A stretch of 6,943 nt of DNA from Clostridia bacterium (GTDB lineage: Bacteria > Bacillota > Clostridia > Oscillospirales > CAG-272): contig JAFYMA010000170.1 in NCBI GenBank assembly GCA_017556845.1, positions 1 through 6,943 of the forward strand. Direction: 5' to 3'. How positions within the stretch are numbered: the first letter of the stretch is position 1; the number at the start of each line of letters is the position of its first letter. The notes beneath the pieces were generated by a model, which saw nothing but the letters and a program-made list of their open reading frames with translations, ran no database searches and was not told where the DNA came from. The translations under genes and the position numbers were made by a program. This document shows positions 1-5,020 of this stretch, one piece after another.

Positions 1-657
1 GGATATGCTCCATATATTAAACGTGTTTCGGAAATATCTTTCCCCATGATAACAGGATTTGATAACACTATGTCTAAAGATGATGACGGAAAAATAAAAC
101 TTTTGTTTTGCGGTGTAATGTACAGTGATATCAGGTCACCGGAATATTTACTTAAAATCATTTCAAGACTTGATGAAAGATTTGTCATCAGCTTTATTGG
201 TATCCACTGTGAGCATATGATAAAAAGCTTCAATATAAAAACCGATGCCCAAATAATCACACATCCCCCTATTGATTATGAGAAAATAAAACAAGTGATT
301 GCCGATTCTGATATTCTTATTAATATAGGAAATTCTGTTCCGGTTCACATTCCGTCCAAAACCCTTGAATACATAAACACGGGAAAACCATTTGTTAATT
401 TCTATAAATTTGATGAATGTCCAACACTACATTATACGCGCTCTTATCCATTATGTCTCAATATTAATGAGCAAGATACAGATCTGGAATCCGCCACACG
501 CCGCTTTATAGATTTCTGCACAAGCACAAAAGGAAAAAAGCTCGACAAAGAATGGATATTGAAAAACTATAAGGATTGTACGCCAAATGTAATTGCAAAG
601 CATATTGAAGATACGTGCCTTAATATATACGATCAAAAATATAATTCACATAAATAA
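1..657 (+). CDS. Glycosyltransferase, GT-B fold, C-terminal part (5' end outside window)
   Basis: Probably transfers a sugar from a nucleotide-sugar donor during synthesis of a surface polysaccharide or glycan; donor and acceptor cannot be told. The frame is open from base 1, so about 218 C-terminal residues are visible and the N-terminal acceptor-binding domain lies outside. ATG 46 is an internal Met: the frame continues upstream of it and no convincing Shine-Dalgarno precedes it. Typical of the GT-B C-terminal domain are a strand-plus-GG-like start (KIKLLFCGVMYS), the segment IADSDILINIGN, and the donor-site-like motif PSKTLEYINTGKPFV (about bases 352-396), which corresponds to the conserved P-x-K-x-x-E-Y-x-x-x-G-x-P pattern of GT4-like enzymes. 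The usual second Glu of many GT4 E-x7-E motifs is not obvious. Base composition is AT-rich relative to the neighbours. The family call is fairly secure and the substrate is unknown. Confidence 0.8.
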   Translation, partial: GYAPYIKRVSEISFPMITGFDNTMSKDDDGKIKLLFCGVMYSDIRSPEYLLKIISRLDERFVISFIGIHCEHMIKSFNIKTDAQIITHPPIDYEKIKQVIADSDILINIGNSVPVHIPSKTLEYINTGKPFVNFYKFDECPTLHYTRSYPLCLNINEQDTDLESATRRFIDFCTSTKGKKLDKEWILKNYKDCTPNVIAKHIEDTCLNIYDQKYNSHK

Positions 658-667
658 ATTGATAAAA

Positions 668-714
668 AAAAACAGCGTTCCAACGGTAACAAAATCCGAT
701 GGAACGCTGTTTTT
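668..714. terminator. Bidirectional intrinsic terminator between convergent genes
   Basis: An 11-bp perfect stem pairs 672-682 (ACAGCGTTCCA) with 700-710 (TGGAACGCTGT). After one A-A mismatch, three more G/C pairs (684-686 with 696-698) extend it, leaving the 9-base loop 687-695. The stem is flanked on the left by an A run (664-672) and on the right by a T run (710-714), so the RNA from either strand ends in a hairpin followed by U residues. It lies 14 bp past the stop of the plus-strand glycosyltransferase gene and about 55 bp past the stop of the minus-strand topoisomerase A gene. It therefore fits shared termination of both. Confidence 0.9.
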
Positions 715-769
715 ATATAATTTGCTACTTCTAAATAAAGTACTATAAGTATCTGTGCTAACGGTTGTT

Positions 770-3019
770 TTATATTTTTTTTCCTCTCGTTGCACGCTTT
801 CCGCCGTTTATTGAACTTACGTTGTATTTTCTGTCGTCAAACTCTATCTGACCGTCTTCATCAGCAGCTGAGGCGAAGACGAGGCTGTCGTTTTCGTCAA
901 GCTTTATTCCGATGACTCCAACTGAGTTTTTCTTAAGCAGCTTTGCACCGGAAGAATCAAATGTAACGCACATTTTGTTTTTTGATATGAGAATAACGGT
1001 TTGACCGTCCTTTATAAGTCCTACGAATAAAAGCTTATCATCCGAAGAAAGACGGGTAGCGTCCGTGGTTTTACGGCAAGAGTCGAATTCGGAAACAGCA
1101 GCTCTTTTCACAAGACCTGACTCGGTGACAAAAAGAAGCTTTTCTCGTTGTTTAAGATTCGATGCAACAAAAAGAACGTTCTCATTTACAGTAAGAGGAC
1201 TTACCTTCTCAAGCGGAACACCCTTATCATTGTATCTGCCCATCGGAACGGACATCGCCTTGACCTGATGGCATTTGCCGTTATCGGTAAATATATACAG
1301 CTTGCCCGTATTCATCACGCGGCAAACGTATTTATGATCCTTATGAACATTTTCGCAGTTTCTTTCATACGTTGCTTCGTCTATAAGCTTTACATATCCG
1401 AAGCGGTTTACCAACGCATACACCTTTTCTTCTTTTATCTCCGTCTTTTTCAAGACTACGGCTTCTGCGTCAACTATCTGCGTTTTCCGTTTGACTGCGT
1501 ATTTCTTTTTTATTTCAAGAAGATCCGCTTTCATTTTGTTATTCATTTTCGTCTTACTTGAAAGCAGTCCGCTGTAAAGCTCAATATTTTTTTTGCATTT
1601 TTCAAGCTCTTTAACAAGCGTCGTCATTTCGAGCCCTATAAGCTTTTGAAGCTTCATATCAAGAATAGCATCTGCCTGAATTTCAGTAAAATGAAAGCCT
1701 TGTGCGATCTTTTCACATTTTTTCGTTTTGAACTTAATTCCGTCCGTGATGCCCTTCATAAGACATTTTTTTGCCATAGGAACGACGGTAGATCCTCTGA
1801 ATACCTCTATTATTGCATCAATACAGTCAACGGCGGTTATAAGTCCCTCTCGCACCTCAGCAGCCTTTTTTTCCCTTGCGAGAAGATTTTTATACTTTCT
1901 CGTCACGGTTTCACGGTAAAACTCGACAAACTCCGTAAGAATACGAAAAAGCGACATCTGATAAGGAACTCCGCCCGAAAGCAGAACGGCGTTGTAACCG
2001 AACGTATCCTCAAGCTTTGCCTTTTTGTATAGCAGATTTATATTCTGCTCAACGTCCGCACCCTTACGTAATTCAACGACGATACAAACTCCGTCCTTGC
2101 CCGAAAAGTTCTTTATATCAACAACATCCGGCATTACCTTTGAACGAACAAGATCAGCTACGGTGTCCATAAATTTATCTATACTGCCTATCATGGTATA
2201 CGGTATTTCCGTAACTACTATATTGATCTTTCCCTTTTCGCCCTTTTCTGTTTTCACGTTAGCCCTTACACGTATACGTCCTGATCCGTTTTTATATATT
2301 TCGGGCAATTCGCTTTTATTTACTACCGTTCCTCCCGTTGCAAAATCGGGGCCTTGTATATATGAAAAAAGCTCATCTTCCTTCATTTTTGGTTTTTCTA
2401 TAAGCGCAACCGCAGCGTCGATGACCTCGCCGAGATTATGCGTCGGCATTTTACACGCCATTCCTACCGCGATACCGTCAGTACCGGAAATAAGTATATT
2501 GGGAACGCACGCCGGTAATACCGTCGGCTCTTTTTCTTTATTATCGAAATTGGGGACAAAGTCCACAACATCTTTATCAAGATCAGCAAGAAGAACGTCC
2601 TCGGAAATTGCGCTGAGTCTTGCTTCTGTATAACGCGAAGCTGCCGCATCGTCGCCCTCTACCGATCCGAAATTACCGTGCCCGTCAACTAACGGATGAT
2701 TATAGCACCAATTCTGTGCCATATGCACCATTGCATCATAGATCGAAGCATCGCCGTGCGGATGGTATTTACCCATAGTTTCACCAACCACTCGGGCAGA
2801 TTTTTTATAATCGCCCGTCGATGAAAGCCCAAGATTTTTCATAGCCCACAAAATTCTTCTGTGCACCGGCTTAAGTCCGTCGCGCACGTCGGGCAAGGCT
2901 CTGTCTGTAATTACGCTTACTGCATAATCTATGAATGATGATGACATTTCATCGCAGAAATCAGTAGGTACTATATCTTCAATTATTTCTTCGCTGATGA
3001 TCTGTTTTTTCTTTGCCAT
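770..3019 (-). CDS. parC: Type IIA DNA topoisomerase subunit A (GyrA/ParC family), probably topoisomerase IV ParC
   Basis: DNA cleavage-and-rejoining subunit of a type IIA topoisomerase; with subunit B it passes one duplex through another to relax or decatenate chromosomal DNA. Visible features are the start of the winged-helix region (RALPDVRDGLKPVHRR, residues 40-55), the HPHGD segment (86-90), catalytic Arg129-Tyr130 in RYTEARL, the Ile183 that corresponds to the DNA-bending isoleucine (GIAVGM), the tower and coiled-coil region (about 370-510), and a C-terminal beta-pinwheel from about residue 530 with blade motifs such as TESGLVKR (632-639). I find no GyrA-box (QRRGGKG-like). The second blade instead has a ParC-like GRYNDKGVPL stretch, and 749 aa is short for GyrA. 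I therefore favour topoisomerase IV, although annotation as gyrA is possible. The ATG is fixed by a strong Shine-Dalgarno. The residue matching E. coli GyrA Ser83 is Ala91; Asp87 is kept as Asp95. Confidence 0.93.
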   Translation of the reverse strand: MAKKKQIISEEIIEDIVPTDFCDEMSSSFIDYAVSVITDRALPDVRDGLKPVHRRILWAMKNLGLSSTGDYKKSARVVGETMGKYHPHGDASIYDAMVHMAQNWCYNHPLVDGHGNFGSVEGDDAAASRYTEARLSAISEDVLLADLDKDVVDFVPNFDNKEKEPTVLPACVPNILISGTDGIAVGMACKMPTHNLGEVIDAAVALIEKPKMKEDELFSYIQGPDFATGGTVVNKSELPEIYKNGSGRIRVRANVKTEKGEKGKINIVVTEIPYTMIGSIDKFMDTVADLVRSKVMPDVVDIKNFSGKDGVCIVVELRKGADVEQNINLLYKKAKLEDTFGYNAVLLSGGVPYQMSLFRILTEFVEFYRETVTRKYKNLLAREKKAAEVREGLITAVDCIDAIIEVFRGSTVVPMAKKCLMKGITDGIKFKTKKCEKIAQGFHFTEIQADAILDMKLQKLIGLEMTTLVKELEKCKKNIELYSGLLSSKTKMNNKMKADLLEIKKKYAVKRKTQIVDAEAVVLKKTEIKEEKVYALVNRFGYVKLIDEATYERNCENVHKDHKYVCRVMNTGKLYIFTDNGKCHQVKAMSVPMGRYNDKGVPLEKVSPLTVNENVLFVASNLKQREKLLFVTESGLVKRAAVSEFDSCRKTTDATRLSSDDKLLFVGLIKDGQTVILISKNKMCVTFDSSGAKLLKKNSVGVIGIKLDENDSLVFASAADEDGQIEFDDRKYNVSSINGGKRATRGKKI

Positions 3020-3026
3020 TTACTTC

Positions 3027-3033
3027 TCACCTC
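3027..3033 (-). promoter_or_regulatory. Ribosome binding site of subunit A gene, overlapping the subunit B stop
   Basis: On the minus strand the sequence GAGGTGA lies 7 bases before the ATG at 3019 and includes bases of the TGA stop codon (3034-3032) of the upstream gene. This is a near-ideal Shine-Dalgarno and fixes the start. Its overlap with the stop codon suggests translational coupling, which would keep the two subunits in proportion. Confidence 0.85.
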
Positions 3034-4948
3034 ACACGTCCAACGTCGCCTTATCGGCATTGCTTATGATATATTCCCTTCTCGGAGCAACCTCCTCACC
3101 CATAAGAACAGACGTAAGACGGTTAGCGTCGAGAACATCCTGCATACATATCTGCTTCAGCTTTCTCGTTTTTGGATCCATAGTAGTTTCCCAAAGCTGC
3201 TCTGAATCCATTTCTCCCAAGCCCTTATATCTTTGAACATCAAAATTATTCCCGTGCTTTGCTCTGTATTCATTAAGCGCTTTATCATCGTAAATATACT
3301 CCGCTTTTCCCTTTTTGGGCTTGACTCTGTAAAGCGGGGGCATAGCACGGTATAGCTTTCCTGCATAGATCAATTCGGGCATAAAGCGGTAAAACAGCGT
3401 TAAAAGCAGTGTGCTTATATGACCGCCGTCAACATCGGCGTCCGCTGCTATTATGATCTTATCGTATTTCAGATTATTAATATTGAAATCATTGCCGTAT
3501 CCCTGTGAAAAACCGCAGCCGAGCGCGTTTACTATCGCTTTTATCTCCTCGTTTGCAAGCACCTTGTCAACGCTTTGCTTTTCAACGTTCAGTATCTTTC
3601 CTCTGATAGGAAGTATCGCCTGAAACGTACGGTCTCTGCCTGTTTTTGCTGTGCCGCCCGCCGATTTTCCCTCTACTATAAATATTTCGCATTTGCTCGG
3701 ATCGTTTAATTCCTGTCTTGCAAGCTTTCCGTTTCCCTCAAATGCGAATTTCTTATCGGAAAGATTGGTTCTGATCCTTTCCTCCTCCTTACGTAATCTT
3801 GCTGACATTTCAGCCCTTGAAATTATCGTTTTCAAGGTATCAAGATCACGGTCAAAGCAGTATTGTAATTTGGCGTTAAGAACCGATACTACTACGCTCT
3901 GCACCTCGGTATTATCAAGCTTTGTTTTCGTTTGCCCCTCAAATCGCGGCGACGGATGGCTGATAGAAATAACAGCCGTCATTCCGCTTCGTGTATCGTT
4001 ACCCGTAAAATTGACGTTTTTATCTTTTATGTTGCCAAGCTCGTGTGCATATTGGTTAATGACCTTTGCAAACCCCGACTTAAAGCCATTTACGTGTGTT
4101 CCGCCCTCCATCGTATTTATGTTATTGCAAAAGCTTACTATATTATCTCCGAATCTTTGCGAAAAGCAAAACGATACTTTGACTGAAATACCGTCCTTTT
4201 CTCCTGCAATGCTAACCGTTTTGGTCAGACGCTTTTCCTCATTTTCCTGCAAAAGCAATGAATCTACAAATCCCGAAATTCCTTCAGGCTCGTGAAATAT
4301 CTCCATTTCTTTCCCGTCGCGCTCATTGATAAACGAAACGGTAAGCTCAGGGTTCAGATATGCAGTTTCCTTTATTCTTTCCCTTAGCGCGTCAGCTTTG
4401 AATTTTGTAGTATCAAATATTGACCCGTCAGGATAGAAGGTGATCTTAGTTCCTGTTTTTTCAGTCTTATCAACGATCGGCAAAAGCTCACCCTTTTTCA
4501 GCTTTAAAACAGGCTTTCCCTTTGAATATTCATCCTGATACACGCACCCGTCACGCATTACCTGCACTATCATTTTTTCCGACAGTGCGTTAACAACAGA
4601 CGAGCCGACTCCGTGGAGTCCGCCCGACGTTTTGTAGTTACTGTTATCAAATTTTCCGCCTGCGTGAAGCGTGGTCATAATAATGCGTTCAGCGGGATAT
4701 CCCTTTTCGTGCAGATCGACAGGTATCCCTCTGCCGTCATCTTCAACAGTGGCTGAGCCGTCCTTTCCGAGAATAACGGTGATGTTATTGCAATATCCCG
4801 CCAGATGCTCGTCCACCGAGTTGTCCATAATTTCATATATAAGGTGATTAAGTCCTTTAACCGTAGTGGATCCGACGTACATTCCCGGACGCTTGCGAAC
4901 GGGATCAAGTCCCTCTAAAACAGATATATTACTTGCGTTATATCCCAC
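3032..4948 (-). CDS. parE: Type IIA DNA topoisomerase subunit B (GyrB/ParE family), probably topoisomerase IV ParE
   Basis: ATPase subunit that clamps and drives strand passage, working as a B2A2 heterotetramer with the product of the next gene. The GHKL ATPase domain shows catalytic Glu39 and Mg-binding Asn43 (YEIMDNSVDE), DGRGIP (71-76), the ATP lid GGLHGVGSS (109-117) and the QTK loop Lys341 of the transducer domain. The TOPRIM domain has Glu426 (EGKSAGG) and the Asp503/505/507 triad (DADVDG), and the C-terminus carries QRYKGLGEM and PRREYI. The 638 aa length is that of GyrB/ParE without the extra domain of enterobacterial GyrB. The start is GTG: the codon just before it is an in-frame TAA, and an AAAGGAAG site precedes it. 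The usual EGDSAGGSA reads EGKSAGGTA here, and VDGGH replaces VDGAH, as I recall from some clostridial topoisomerase IV proteins. Gyrase versus topoisomerase IV is inferred chiefly from the partner's missing GyrA-box. Confidence 0.93.
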   Translation of the reverse strand: MGYNASNISVLEGLDPVRKRPGMYVGSTTVKGLNHLIYEIMDNSVDEHLAGYCNNITVILGKDGSATVEDDGRGIPVDLHEKGYPAERIIMTTLHAGGKFDNSNYKTSGGLHGVGSSVVNALSEKMIVQVMRDGCVYQDEYSKGKPVLKLKKGELLPIVDKTEKTGTKITFYPDGSIFDTTKFKADALRERIKETAYLNPELTVSFINERDGKEMEIFHEPEGISGFVDSLLLQENEEKRLTKTVSIAGEKDGISVKVSFCFSQRFGDNIVSFCNNINTMEGGTHVNGFKSGFAKVINQYAHELGNIKDKNVNFTGNDTRSGMTAVISISHPSPRFEGQTKTKLDNTEVQSVVVSVLNAKLQYCFDRDLDTLKTIISRAEMSARLRKEEERIRTNLSDKKFAFEGNGKLARQELNDPSKCEIFIVEGKSAGGTAKTGRDRTFQAILPIRGKILNVEKQSVDKVLANEEIKAIVNALGCGFSQGYGNDFNINNLKYDKIIIAADADVDGGHISTLLLTLFYRFMPELIYAGKLYRAMPPLYRVKPKKGKAEYIYDDKALNEYRAKHGNNFDVQRYKGLGEMDSEQLWETTMDPKTRKLKQICMQDVLDANRLTSVLMGEEVAPRREYIISNADKATLDV

Positions 4949-5020
4949 TTACACACTTCCTTTCTTTTTTTGATATTTATAATCCGATACAGTGGATACA
5001 TAATAGCTTTTACTTTCGTT
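4949..5020 (-). other. 72-bp gap between TIR gene and topoisomerase operon
   Basis: The gap is AT-rich and holds the subunit B ribosome binding site. The best promoter-like element is TATAAA at 4976-4981 (minus strand), but the hexamer 17 bp upstream (ATTATG) matches a -35 poorly. The only inverted repeat I see is a 4-bp ATCC/GGAT pair with no following U run, which is not a terminator. Read-through from the TIR gene into the topoisomerase genes is therefore possible, as is a weak or non-canonical promoter here. Confidence 0.4.
4956..4963 (-). promoter_or_regulatory. Ribosome binding site deciding the GTG start of subunit B
   Basis: On the minus strand AAAGGAAG is followed by the 7-base spacer TGTGTAA and then GTG at 4948. 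The last three spacer bases are an in-frame TAA, so translation cannot begin further upstream. There is no other Met codon in frame before residue 23. The GTG start is therefore well supported. Confidence 0.8.

Noticed and set aside
46..657. ATG 46 as the true start of the glycosyltransferase gene
   Set aside because: The frame is open upstream to base 1, no Shine-Dalgarno is well placed, and a 203-residue product would lack the N-terminal GT-B domain.
726..751. Small overlapping dyads TACTT/AAGTA (726-730, 738-742) and TACT/AGTA (741-744, 748-751) after the topoisomerase A stop
   Set aside because: Short A/T stems of 4-5 bp, expected by chance in this composition, and next to a much stronger terminator; no regulatory claim made.
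1148..1561. 137-codon open frame on the + strand, Phe/Tyr-rich and seemingly hydrophobic
   Set aside because: It is the complement of the Lys/Glu-rich topoisomerase A coding sequence, which makes Phe-rich shadows; not a membrane protein gene.
2025..2633. 202-codon open frame on the + strand
   Set aside because: Antisense to the topoisomerase A gene and rich in Ser/Thr/Ile, typical of reverse-strand reading of a coding gene; no recognisable domain.
3651..4295. 214-codon open frame on the + strand
   Set aside because: Lies wholly antisense to the well-conserved topoisomerase B gene, has no family features and no good ribosome site; a shadow of the real gene.
4976..5004. Possible sigma-A promoter before topoisomerase subunit B (TATAAA at 4976-4981)
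   Set aside because: The -35 position reads ATTATG, far from TTGACA, and there is no extended -10 TGn; AT-rich gaps give such matches by chance. Kept only as a remark on the gap.
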